A stretch of DNA of 8,847 nucleotides, from assembly GCA_017609045.1 (NCBI GenBank), contig JAFCES010000029.1, forward strand, positions 1 through 8,847, in the 5' to 3' direction. Source of the stretch: Candidatus Pacearchaeota archaeon. Lineage in GTDB: Archaea > Nanobdellota > Nanobdellia > Pacearchaeales > GW2011-AR1. A program made the position numbers and the translations under genes. Shown one piece after another: positions 1 to 5,580 of this stretch (positions are counted from its first letter, which is position 1; the number at the start of each line of letters is the position of its first letter). Under the pieces are notes generated by a model. That model saw only the letters and a list, made by a program, of their open reading frames with translations, was not told the DNA's origin and did not search any database.

Positions 1-661
1 TTCTAGTAGGAAGACTTGGAAATAAAGAAAGAGTTTTATTAAAAATTTTCCAAGCATTTTTTATTTTACTTCTATGCCATTTTTCATAAAGTTTTTTATT
101 TGGAGTATTTAGAGAAAGATAAAGTTGAGTAGGGAGTGATTTTTTCTTCTTCAGTTCTTTTAATTTTTCTGGAAGTAAGCCATTAGTAACAAGAAAACTG
201 CTTTTTCCTTGTTTTCTTAATTCCCTGATAAGTTTAGCCAGCTTTGGATAGAGTGTTCCTTCACCCACTAAACTTATTGCAAATTGATTAGGTGCCATAG
301 ATTCTCTAAATTTTTCCATATTTGTTTTTTTATAACCTTTAAATCCTTGTAAGATTATCTGTTGTTCTTTTATACAATCTTTAATTATCTCTTTTGGAGA
401 ATCTGGATTTTTAACTTCTTCTGAATAAGAATAATTTAAATTTCTCCAGCAATGTATACACTTGTTTTGACAATTAAATAAACTGCAGCTCATTTGAACA
501 CAGCGATGGCTATCAATACCATAAAACTTCTCTTTATAACAAACTCCCTCGTTGATAAGAGATTTCTTAGTCCATCTGCATATTTTAATGGCACTATGTG
601 CTCCGACTAATCTATACCCTTCTTTTTCTAACTCTTTCTTAATTTTATTATCACTTTTCAT
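1..661 (-). CDS. taw1: Taw1/TYW1-like 4-demethylwyosine synthase, N-terminal 220 codons (3' part outside window)
   Basis: This radical-SAM enzyme condenses N1-methylguanosine-37 of tRNA-Phe with pyruvate to form the tricyclic 4-demethylwyosine. The translated minus strand shows the radical-SAM motif C64-x3-C68-x2-C71 followed by W72-R73. It also shows three earlier cysteines, C28, C41 and C54, at the 13-residue spacing of the second [4Fe-4S] cluster known in archaeal Taw1. Other family signatures are VGAHSAIKICRWT, CYKEKFYGIDSHRC, AISLVGEGTLYP and LPTQLYLSLNTP. The start is the ATG at 661: an in-frame stop lies a short way upstream with no other ATG between. A small frameshifted gene ends 16 bases upstream, so the two are probably co-transcribed. 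The reading frame is intact to the window edge, where the conserved PTR segment is cut off. Confidence 0.93.
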   Translation of the reverse strand, partial: MKSDNKIKKELEKEGYRLVGAHSAIKICRWTKKSLINEGVCYKEKFYGIDSHRCVQMSCSLFNCQNKCIHCWRNLNYSYSEEVKNPDSPKEIIKDCIKEQQIILQGFKGYKKTNMEKFRESMAPNQFAISLVGEGTLYPKLAKLIRELRKQGKSSFLVTNGLLPEKLKELKKKKSLPTQLYLSLNTPNKKLYEKWHRSKIKNAWKIFNKTLSLFPSLPTR

Positions 662-677
662 TCTTTTATCAAATTTT

Positions 678-966
678 TTAGTTTTTTGTAATTAATCTCT
701 CCCAATCCTTATTAAAATTAGTATATATAATTTTGACTTCCATTTTCTTTAAAGCGCGAATGCTGTCTTTAGTTAAAAAGTTTTCCTTACATATTAAAAT
801 TTGTATAGACTTTGGCCAAGAAATTTTCTGCATAAAACATTGGCCTACTTTAAAGTAATTTCTTTTGTATGAAGAAGCACGAGTTATTTCTATTAAAATA
901 TTTTTATTATTTATATATAAAGAAAGATAGTTGTTCTTTTAGATTTTCAAACTTGGCTCTTTTCAT
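678..966 (-). pseudogene. Small unrecognised gene upstream of taw1, apparently frameshifted (about 95 aa if repaired)
   Basis: From ATG 966 the frame reads MKRAKFENLKEQLSFFIYK and hits TAA at 909-907. From the AT-rich stretch at about 900-915 a second frame, one base on, continues without a stop to TAA 680-678. It encodes ...NILIEITRASSYKRNYF, then CFMQKISWPKSIQILICKE, LTKDSIRALKKMEVKIIYTN and a DWERLITKN end. Removing one base joins the two parts into a protein of about 95 residues with alternating strand/helix character. A TTTAAA box at 990-995 sits 26.5 bases from ATG 966, the leaderless spacing seen elsewhere in this window, so the start is credible. I do not recognise the family. It may be a true pseudogene, a sequencing indel in an A/T run, or a programmed frameshift; an indel seems likeliest. 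Confidence 0.5.
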
Positions 967-989
967 GTATACAATGAAAGACTATAGTG

Positions 990-995
990 TTTAAA
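990..995 (-). promoter_or_regulatory. Possible TATA box for the small gene/taw1 unit
   Basis: TTTAAA on the minus strand, centre 992.5, is 26.5 bases from the ATG at 966. This matches the leaderless geometry of better boxes in the window. A second AT-rich candidate, TTTATAG near 1002-1008, would give a leader of about 13 bases. Confidence 0.4.
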
Positions 996-1038
996 TTTTT
1001 CTATAAAAATCTTTTGCGAACATTTTTTTAATAAGTTA

Positions 1039-1109
1039 TGGACCTGCCGGGAATCGAACCCGGATCTTCTCGCAGCGAACGAGATGTCTTGCCTTTGGAC
1101 TACAGGCCC
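1039..1109 (-). tRNA. tRNA-Ala (anticodon CGC)
   Basis: The 71-nt minus-strand sequence folds as a cloverleaf. The acceptor stem is GGGCCTG/CAGGTCC with discriminator A. The D arm is GTC/GAC with GG in the loop. The anticodon stem is TCTCG/CGAGA with the 7-nt loop TTCGCTG, and the T arm is CCGGG-TTCGATT-CCCGG. Counting from T33 gives anticodon CGC, which reads GCG (Ala). The third acceptor pair is G3:U70, the alanine identity element, and A73 also fits Ala. Oddities: position 37 is a pyrimidine (T), the D stem has only three good pairs plus a C13/A22 mismatch, and the variable region is 4 nt. CCA is not encoded and no intron is seen. Three further G residues lie directly 5' of G1. The isotype is supported by two independent features, but U37 leaves some doubt. 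Confidence 0.85.
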
Positions 1110-1172
1110 CCCTAAACTCATCGGGTTTCTTGCTAACTTTCCTCAATTAACTTTTTTAAGAAAACAAATTTT

Positions 1173-1180
1173 TATTTAAA
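1173..1180 (-). promoter_or_regulatory. Possible TATA box for tRNA-Ala
   Basis: TTTAAATA on the minus strand lies between the end of the protease gene and the tRNA. By the 25.5-base rule it would start transcription near 1151 and give a leader of about 41 nt. No box lies at the distance expected for a leaderless tRNA. Alternatively the tRNA is read from the upstream operon. Confidence 0.3.
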
Positions 1181-1191
1181 ACTATCTAAAA

Positions 1192-2577
1192 TTATCTAAT
1201 ACTTACAAACCATAAAAAAGTGAGGAGAAGGAAAATGAGTAAGAGGAAATAAGTGGAAAATTTGTAAGCTTTCCTCGCAGCTTTTTCAGACTTTGTTAAT
1301 CCCAATACTGTTAGATAAAAAACCCTCCCTCCATCAAAGATACCAAGGGGTAACATATTCACAAGACCAACGGAAAAATTGACAAGGATAATCCACCATA
1401 TTAAATTGTAAATGAAAATAACAAAATTCCCAGCCATCTTCGGTTGATAGTAAGTATTAGGGTCTTTGAAAAACAAAACTCTACCTCTAATTCTACTTAA
1501 AATACTCAAACCACCAGTTCTTACTAGGGCTATACCGAGATATGCCTGACTCTGGTTGTCTGGCCTGCCTGCAAGTTTAATATTATACTCCCGTATAGAA
1601 TTATTAAAGAGAGTCTTTATTACAACCTCATCTCCAGGAGCTTTTTCTTTTAAAGAGTTTATAAAATCTTTATTACCCCTTATTTTATCTCTATCAAACT
1701 CCACTATCACTCCCGCCAAGCCAGATTTTAAAGCAGGAGCATCTTCGTAGGCGGTGATACTTTCAAAATCTGCATTTAAATTCTTGTTTTCTATATAATA
1801 TGGTTTTTCTTCCACAAAAACTTTAGTTAAATTCAAACCACCATTAAAGTCTACAAAGAGACTCTCATTTGTAGTCTTCATATTACTCTTATTTATGATA
1901 GAAAAAGTATAAGTATTGAAAATTACGCCAGAAGCAGTAAACATAGATATAAAAAATAACCACATAATAAAGAAAAACAAGACAGCCATTGTGATATTAG
2001 CAAAAGTTCCCGCAGATAAAAATGTAAGCTGATCCCTTATCTTCAGTTTTTTGACTTTATTCTCGTCTGGCTCTACGAAAGCTCCGGTAAAAGGTCCCAA
2101 AAAAGCAAAACCAGTTGACTTTATTGTAACATTTTTACCTCTCGCGAATATACCATGGCAAAATTCATGACTTATTGCTGCTATAGCTAGCACAATTATC
2201 CAGTAAGTAAAATAGAACGGAGGCAGAAAATCCACTTTAAAAATTCTAGGAAGGTAAGGTATTAGGGGTACTATCGGAGGAATTTTTACAGCCCTTACGA
2301 ATTCAGGAAATTTCCAAAACAGATATAGAAGTTGAAAAAGTAAACCTAACATAGTTAACATAAGAACATAACCAACAAAAATAACAAAGTATCCAAACAC
2401 ATCAAGAATTTTTTTATATTTTTCTCCTACATAATTTATAACCTTAATACCAAGTTGAGTTCTATATAATATCAATATACCCTCTCTCTGAAGTTTCTCT
2501 TTTTTTTTCCAAAGAAAAATAGCAAGAAAACCGCCAAATATAACCAAAAAAGTTAAATCATAAAAGAAAAAACTCAT
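1192..2577 (-). CDS. Site-2 protease family (M50) intramembrane zinc metalloprotease with PDZ-like region
   Basis: This 461-residue polytopic membrane protein carries the M50 catalytic motifs: H137-E138-F-C-H141 within a hydrophobic segment, and N407-M-L-P410 with D415-G-G near the C-terminus, which supplies the third zinc ligand. Hydrophobic segments lie near residues 8-23, 60-88, 121-136, 189-212, 384-405 and 441-459. Residues about 275-345 (APALKSG, a GDEVVI-type strand) look like the PDZ domain often placed between the two motifs. Such proteases cut membrane-embedded substrates, for example anti-sigma factors in bacteria and SREBP in eukaryotes; no archaeal substrate can be named from this sequence. 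It overlaps the upstream L40e gene by four bases (ATGA), implying translational coupling and membership of the aIF5A operon. All catalytic residues are present, so an active enzyme is expected. Confidence 0.93.
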   Translation of the reverse strand: MSFFFYDLTFLVIFGGFLAIFLWKKKEKLQREGILILYRTQLGIKVINYVGEKYKKILDVFGYFVIFVGYVLMLTMLGLLFQLLYLFWKFPEFVRAVKIPPIVPLIPYLPRIFKVDFLPPFYFTYWIIVLAIAAISHEFCHGIFARGKNVTIKSTGFAFLGPFTGAFVEPDENKVKKLKIRDQLTFLSAGTFANITMAVLFFFIMWLFFISMFTASGVIFNTYTFSIINKSNMKTTNESLFVDFNGGLNLTKVFVEEKPYYIENKNLNADFESITAYEDAPALKSGLAGVIVEFDRDKIRGNKDFINSLKEKAPGDEVVIKTLFNNSIREYNIKLAGRPDNQSQAYLGIALVRTGGLSILSRIRGRVLFFKDPNTYYQPKMAGNFVIFIYNLIWWIILVNFSVGLVNMLPLGIFDGGRVFYLTVLGLTKSEKAARKAYKFSTYFLLLIFLLLTFLWFVSIR

Positions 2578-2738
2578 TTTTTTCTTATTGCTCTAAAAGC
2601 CCTCTTTTTACATTTTCTACATTTTATCTTACCAAGTATAATTTTTCTTGGGTCAGCTCTAATCTTACTCCCGCAGTTTTTACAAACAAAAACATTCATA
2701 AAAAGTCTTTTTTGTGCTGCTGGAATTTTTGTTGCCAT
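2574..2738 (-). CDS. rpl40e: 50S ribosomal protein L40e
   Basis: This 54-residue basic protein starts MATKIPAAQKRLFMNVFVCK and carries a zinc ribbon: C19-x2-C22 and C40-x2-C43, with N-C-G in the first knuckle and K-C-R-K-C in the second. It ends in a Lys/Arg-rich tail. Length, the P-x-A-x2-R-x-F lead-in and the two CxxC pairs match archaeal L40e, a large-subunit protein that corresponds to the ribosomal half of the eukaryotic ubiquitin-L40 fusion. It begins 3 bases after the aIF5A stop and its TGA overlaps the ATG of the site-2 protease, so it is the middle gene of a three-gene operon. The spacing between the two knuckles is typical and nothing is missing. Confidence 0.88.
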   Translation of the reverse strand: MATKIPAAQKRLFMNVFVCKNCGSKIRADPRKIILGKIKCRKCKKRAFRAIRKK

Positions 2739-2741
2739 TTT

Positions 2742-3128
2742 TTACAACTTTCTTTTAATTATTTTTCTTCCATTAATATCCCAATATTCTACATTATCTC
2801 CTTCTTTAAATTCCCCAATATTCTTATCTATAACTATATCTAAGGTTTCAAAACTCTCCAAGTCCATAATACTTGCTTTATCTTCTGAAATGCTGAGGAC
2901 CTGCCCTCTTGCTTTGTTAACTAAAGGGACTTCAAACCTTTCATGTCCAGGAACAGCAATAACTTTTTTCTTATCAGAAAAAATACCTATAGCTTCCATC
3001 CTAACTTTTGCATGTCCATGCCTTCCCGGTTTGCTTGCAGTTATATTTTTAACTATATATGGTTCATTCTCTATAGTTATAATAGTTCCAGATTTAGCTT
3101 CAGTAGCATTAATTAATTTAAAAGCCAT
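2742..3128 (-). CDS. eif5A: Translation initiation factor 5A (aIF5A, hypusine-containing)
   Basis: The 128-residue length is normal for the archaeal factor. The N-terminal SH3-like KOW domain contains the hypusination loop SKPGRHGHAKVRMEA (about residues 32-46), in which the lysine after G-H-A (or its register equivalent in the loop) becomes hypusine or deoxyhypusine. The C-terminal OB-fold domain runs from about residue 70 to the end. aIF5A binds the ribosomal E site and relieves stalling, for example at polyproline. It is the first gene of the minus-strand operon with L40e and the site-2 protease. The ATG at 3128 lies 25.5 bases from the centre of TTTATAAA at 3150-3157, so the mRNA is probably leaderless; no Shine-Dalgarno sequence is present. 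Confidence 0.96.
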   Translation of the reverse strand: MAFKLINATEAKSGTIITIENEPYIVKNITASKPGRHGHAKVRMEAIGIFSDKKKVIAVPGHERFEVPLVNKARGQVLSISEDKASIMDLESFETLDIVIDKNIGEFKEGDNVEYWDINGRKIIKRKL

Positions 3129-3149
3129 AATTAAAACAGAAAAAATAGA

Positions 3150-3157
3150 TTTATAAA
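3150..3157. promoter_or_regulatory. Shared palindromic TATA box of the divergent aIF5A and FKBP genes
   Basis: TTTATAAA is its own reverse complement. Its centre (3153.5) is 25.5 bases from the A of ATG 3128 on the minus strand and 25.5 bases from the A of ATG 3179 on the plus strand. Only 50 bases separate the two starts and no second TATA-like site is evident. One TBP site therefore appears to serve both directions, with leaderless transcripts on each side. Confidence 0.8.
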
Positions 3158-3178
3158 GCTTTCTTGAATTTTTTTAAA

Positions 3179-3820
3179 ATGGAAGGAAAGAAGCTCACAA
3201 AAAATGATTTTATTGAAATAGAATATATTGGTAAGATTAAGGGGGGAGAGATTTTTGATACAAACATACAGGAAGAGGCCAAAAAACTAAATCCAAACAT
3301 AAAAGTTAAGTCTCTTGTAATCTGCCTTGGTCAGAACATGATTCTTCCGGCTATAGATAAGTTTCTAATGGGCAAAGAAATTGGCAGATATACGCTTAAT
3401 CTGAAACCAGAAAAAGCCTTTGGTGAGAGGAAAAGAGAATTATTGAAGACCATGCCTCTTTCAGTTTTCAATAAACACAATATTAATCCTAAACCAGGAA
3501 TGGTTTTTTCTTTTGATAATCTTCTTGGAAGAATCTCAACTGTTTCGGGAGGAAGGGTTATAGTAGACTTCAATAATCCTTTAGCTGGTAAAGAGATCAT
3601 ATATGAGTTAAGAGTTAAGAGGAATATTACAGATATAAAAGAAAAAGTTAAATCTTTAATGTCATCTTTTTTCAGAAAACAATTTCCCTTTGAAATAAAG
3701 GGGAAGAAACTGATATTTGAAGTTGCGAGTGAGGAAAGGAAATTTGTAGCTTTATTTAAGAACAAGTTCAAGGAAATTTTAAATCTTGAGTTAGAGTTCA
3801 AAGAAGAAAAGGAAAAATAA
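3179..3820 (+). CDS. FKBP-type peptidyl-prolyl cis-trans isomerase/chaperone (SlyD/FKBP26-like)
   Basis: This 213-residue protein catalyses prolyl isomerisation and probably has chaperone activity. FKBP-half signatures are KNDFIEIEYIGKIKGGEIFDT (about residues 8-28), the VICLGQNMILPAIDKFLMG segment, and KPEKAFGERKRELL, which leads into the insert-in-flap domain (about 85-130). The closing FKBP strand follows (RVIVDFNNPLAGKEIIYELRV). A further C-terminal domain of about 60 residues resembles the extra domain of archaeal long-type FKBP26 proteins. The start chosen is ATG 3179. A TTG at 3164 would add five residues (MNFFK), but 3179 sits exactly 25.5 bases from the TATA centre, so the mRNA would begin at or next to this ATG. 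The protein lacks a signal peptide and is cytosolic. The ftsZ gene follows after 63 bases with its own promoter. Confidence 0.9.
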   Translation: MEGKKLTKNDFIEIEYIGKIKGGEIFDTNIQEEAKKLNPNIKVKSLVICLGQNMILPAIDKFLMGKEIGRYTLNLKPEKAFGERKRELLKTMPLSVFNKHNINPKPGMVFSFDNLLGRISTVSGGRVIVDFNNPLAGKEIIYELRVKRNITDIKEKVKSLMSSFFRKQFPFEIKGKKLIFEVASEERKFVALFKNKFKEILNLELEFKEEKEK

Positions 3821-3854
3821 TGAACTTTAATGTATATAAATTTCTATATAAAAA

Positions 3855-3862
3855 TTTATAAA
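3855..3862 (+). promoter_or_regulatory. TATA box of ftsZ
   Basis: TTTATAAA with centre 3858.5 is 25.5 bases from the A of ATG 3884, identical to the spacing at aIF5A, FKBP and sepF. It predicts a leaderless ftsZ mRNA. Two more AT-rich boxes (TATATAAA-like) lie just upstream at 3832-3852. Confidence 0.8.
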
Positions 3863-3883
3863 GATATAAGCTCTAAGAAGAAC

Positions 3884-4795
3884 ATGGCTGAATTATCTGA
3901 ACCTGTATCCACTTCGGAATTTTCTGATACTGAGATGAAAGAGGCAGATGATATTGACCGTGAGTTGGAAGAACTTCTGAAAAAACAGTCAGCTAAAGTC
4001 AGAGTAATTGGTGTGGGCGGAGGCGGAGGCAATACCATCAGCAGGATGAGAGAAATAGGGATTAAAGGAGGGGAGATGATAGCTGCTAATACAGATGCTC
4101 AAGATTTACTTTATACTAATGCAGACTCTAAAATTCTTATAGGAAAAGAATTGACTCAAGGGTTAGGGGCTGGTTCTAATCCCAAAATAGGTGAGGAAGC
4201 AGCTCATGAATCTGAACATGAGATTAAGAAGAAACTGGTAGGAGCTGATATGGTTTTCATTACCTGCGGGTTAGGAGGAGGAACAGGAACAGGAGCAGCT
4301 CCAATCATAGCTCAGCTTTCTAAAAAACAAGGAGCTTTGACTATTGGAGTTGTAACTTTGCCTTTTACTATTGAAGGTAGAAAAAGGATAGAAAACGCTA
4401 ACTATGGTTTAGAAAGAATGGAAAGCATAGTAGATACTCTTATTGTTATTCCAAATGACAAACTTCTTGAACTTGCAGATAGTCAAAATAGAGCTATCGA
4501 GGCTGTGGAGAAAGCTTTACAGAACCCTCTTCTTGATGTAGATGTGACTAATGCTTCTGGCGCCCTTGTCAATATTATTGGTGGAAGTGATTTAAGTTTG
4601 GATGAGGCAAAAAGCATCATAGAGTATGTGGGAGAAAAGCTAGGACAAGACGCCAAACTCATTTGGGGAGCTCAAATTTCAGAAGATATGGAGAAATCAA
4701 TAAGAGTTATGCTGATAGTTACCGGAGTTAGAACTCTCGAAGAACGAGAAAGAGGAGACATGGCTTCTGAGTTAGGTATAGAGTTTTATGAGTAA
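3884..4795 (+). CDS. ftsZ: FtsZ-family cell-division GTPase with an internal deletion of helix H7 and the T7 loop
   Basis: FtsZ polymerises into the division ring. The N-terminal nucleotide domain has G45-GGGG-N50 (T1 region), N69-T-D71, the G131-GGTGTG tubulin signature and the LPFTIEGRKR segment. The C-terminal domain begins at about residue 202 (NRAIEAVEKAL, PLLDVDV, GALVNIIGG, then VIWGA- and RVMLIVTG-like strands). The protein ends in ELGIEFYE, like the short C-terminal peptide of archaeal FtsZ. In normal FtsZ about 60 residues lie between N-D-K-L-L and this NRA helix; here only ELADSQ does (junction about 4478-4489). The missing block holds helix H7, with its guanine-contacting Phe and Asp, and the N-x-D-F-x-D synergy loop. 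The protein is 303 residues, against about 360 for the Methanocaldococcus homologue. The start at 3884 was chosen over ATG 3830 because 3830 lies upstream of the TATA box. sepF is 2.5 kb downstream. Confidence 0.93.
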   Translation: MAELSEPVSTSEFSDTEMKEADDIDRELEELLKKQSAKVRVIGVGGGGGNTISRMREIGIKGGEMIAANTDAQDLLYTNADSKILIGKELTQGLGAGSNPKIGEEAAHESEHEIKKKLVGADMVFITCGLGGGTGTGAAPIIAQLSKKQGALTIGVVTLPFTIEGRKRIENANYGLERMESIVDTLIVIPNDKLLELADSQNRAIEAVEKALQNPLLDVDVTNASGALVNIIGGSDLSLDEAKSIIEYVGEKLGQDAKLIWGAQISEDMEKSIRVMLIVTGVRTLEERERGDMASELGIEFYE

Positions 4796-4809
4796 GTTTT
4801 TAGTTACAT

Positions 4810-4818
4810 TTTTAAATA
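4810..4818 (+). promoter_or_regulatory. Probable TATA box of secE
   Basis: TTTTAAATA lies 15 bases after the ftsZ stop. Its centre, 4814, is 24 bases from ATG 4838, close to the leaderless spacing used elsewhere. The sequence is weaker than TTTATAAA. Confidence 0.5.
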
Positions 4819-4837
4819 CTCCAATTTTCTCATTATT

Positions 4838-5005
4838 ATGTTTGGTGTAAAAAGCTTCCTCAGAAAATGTTTGCGAGTATGGCACGTATTAAAGAAGCCA
4901 TCTTCACAAGAGTTTAAAATGATAGCTAAGGTTTCTGCTCTTGGTATTCTTGCTATAGGGTTAATGGGATTTTTTATTTCTTTATTGATAAAACTCTTCA
5001 AATAG
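4838..5005 (+). CDS. secE: Preprotein translocase subunit SecE (Sec61 gamma)
   Basis: This 55-residue protein has a single membrane segment and is an essential small subunit of the SecYEG translocon. It clasps SecY with a C-terminal transmembrane helix. The sequence has the amphipathic N-terminal helix FLRKCLRVWHVLKKPSSQEF (residues 7-26), with the K-K-P-S-x2-E-F motif typical of the family. A hydrophobic helix follows from about residue 31 to 53 (SALGILAIGLMGFFISLLI). The length is normal for archaea. Its position directly before spt5 and rpl11 is the conserved archaeal neighbourhood. The ATG is preceded by a TATA-like element at leaderless distance and by no Shine-Dalgarno sequence. A separate promoter for spt5 begins 6 bases after its stop. 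Confidence 0.93.
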   Translation: MFGVKSFLRKCLRVWHVLKKPSSQEFKMIAKVSALGILAIGLMGFFISLLIKLFK

Positions 5006-5010
5006 CAAGA

Positions 5011-5018
5011 TTTATAAA
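5011..5018 (+). promoter_or_regulatory. TATA box of the spt5-rpl11 operon
   Basis: TTTATAAA has its centre at 5014.5. Applying the 25.5-base spacing measured at four other genes puts the transcription start at 5040, which leaves a 48-nt leader before the spt5 ATG at 5088. Confidence 0.75.
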
Positions 5019-5039
5019 TCTTTATTTTCAGTTAATATA

Positions 5040-5069
5040 AACTACTTCTTTAAAAGTTAGGAGGTAGTT
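5040..5069 (+). promoter_or_regulatory. Leader hairpin that sequesters an AGGAGGT element ahead of spt5
   Basis: Bases 5040-5050 can pair with 5059-5069 in 11 consecutive pairs (9 Watson-Crick, and G-U at 5046/5063 and 5049/5060), leaving the 8-nt loop TAAAAGTT. The stem starts at the predicted first base of the transcript. Its 3' arm contains AGGAGGT (5059-5065), the only strong Shine-Dalgarno match near this gene. That element is 22 bases from ATG 5088, which is too far for ordinary use. A micro-frame TTG-GAA-CTG-ATA-AAG-ATA-AAA-TGA (5068-5091) begins just after it and its stop overlaps the spt5 ATG. The structure is seen; the regulatory or stabilising role is inferred. Confidence 0.55.
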
Positions 5070-5087
5070 GGAACTGATAAAGATAAA

Positions 5088-5579
5088 ATGATTTTTGTAA
5101 TTAAAGTCACAACAAACAAAGAAGACAGAGCTCTGGACATGATAGAGGATAAAGTCAAAAAGAAGAATCTTCCTGTCTACAGTTTAGCAAGGCCTCACGG
5201 TCTTCGAGGGTATATTTTTCTTGAGGCAGAGGAAAGAGAAGTGGCAGAAGAAGCTGCTTTCAATTTGCCTTATGTAAAAGGAATAGTAGGCAAGACTGTC
5301 AGCTATGAAGAAATTAAAAACATGATAGAACCAAAAGTAGCTGAGATAAAAATAGAAAAAAATGATATAGTAGAGATAATTTCAGAACCATTTAAAAAAG
5401 AGAAGGCGAAAGTTTTAAGAATAGATAAAACAAAAGGGGAAGCAGTAGTAACTTTATTGCAGGCTGCTATTCCAATACCCGTAACAGTAAAGATAGACAA
5501 TCTTCGCATTATAAGAAGAGAAGGCGAAGAATTTGAGAAAGAGGAAGCTCCAGCTGAAGAAGAAAAAGGAGAAGAATAA
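5088..5579 (+). CDS. spt5: Transcription elongation factor Spt5 (archaeal NusG homologue)
   Basis: Spt5 binds the RNA polymerase clamp together with Spt4 and increases processivity. The 163-residue protein begins with the NGN domain (MIFVIKVTTNKEDRALDMIE; ARPHGLRGYIFLEAE; NLPYVKGIVG), about residues 1-85. The KOW domain follows at about 92-145 (KNDIVEIISEPFKKEKAKVLRIDKTKGEAVVTLLQ, read in parts). A Glu-rich tail of about 18 residues follows, an addition to the usual archaeal length of roughly 145. It is the first gene of an spt5-rpl11 unit; the rpl11 ATG lies one base after its stop. The ATG at 5088 is the only in-frame start, since an in-frame TAG lies at 5058-5060. Translation control may involve the leader hairpin just upstream. 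Confidence 0.95.
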   Translation: MIFVIKVTTNKEDRALDMIEDKVKKKNLPVYSLARPHGLRGYIFLEAEEREVAEEAAFNLPYVKGIVGKTVSYEEIKNMIEPKVAEIKIEKNDIVEIISEPFKKEKAKVLRIDKTKGEAVVTLLQAAIPIPVTVKIDNLRIIRREGEEFEKEEAPAEEEKGEE

Positions 5580-5580
5580 A

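Noticed and set aside
3164..3178. TTG start adding MNFFK to the FKBP protein
   Set aside because: It lies only about 10 bases from the TATA centre, upstream of the predicted transcription start; ATG 3179 fits the 25.5-base spacing and the family N-terminus.
3830..3883. Upstream ATG adding 18 residues to FtsZ
   Set aside because: The TATA box at 3855-3862 lies inside this stretch, so the mRNA would not contain it; the added residues resemble translated AT-rich promoter DNA.
4804..5001. Minus-strand open frame opposite secE
   Set aside because: The plus strand encodes a clear SecE; the opposite frame has no family features or promoter.
5533..5580. TTG start extending L11 upstream into spt5
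   Set aside because: The added residues are a frame-shifted reading of the Spt5 acidic tail, and L11 homology begins exactly at ATG 5581.
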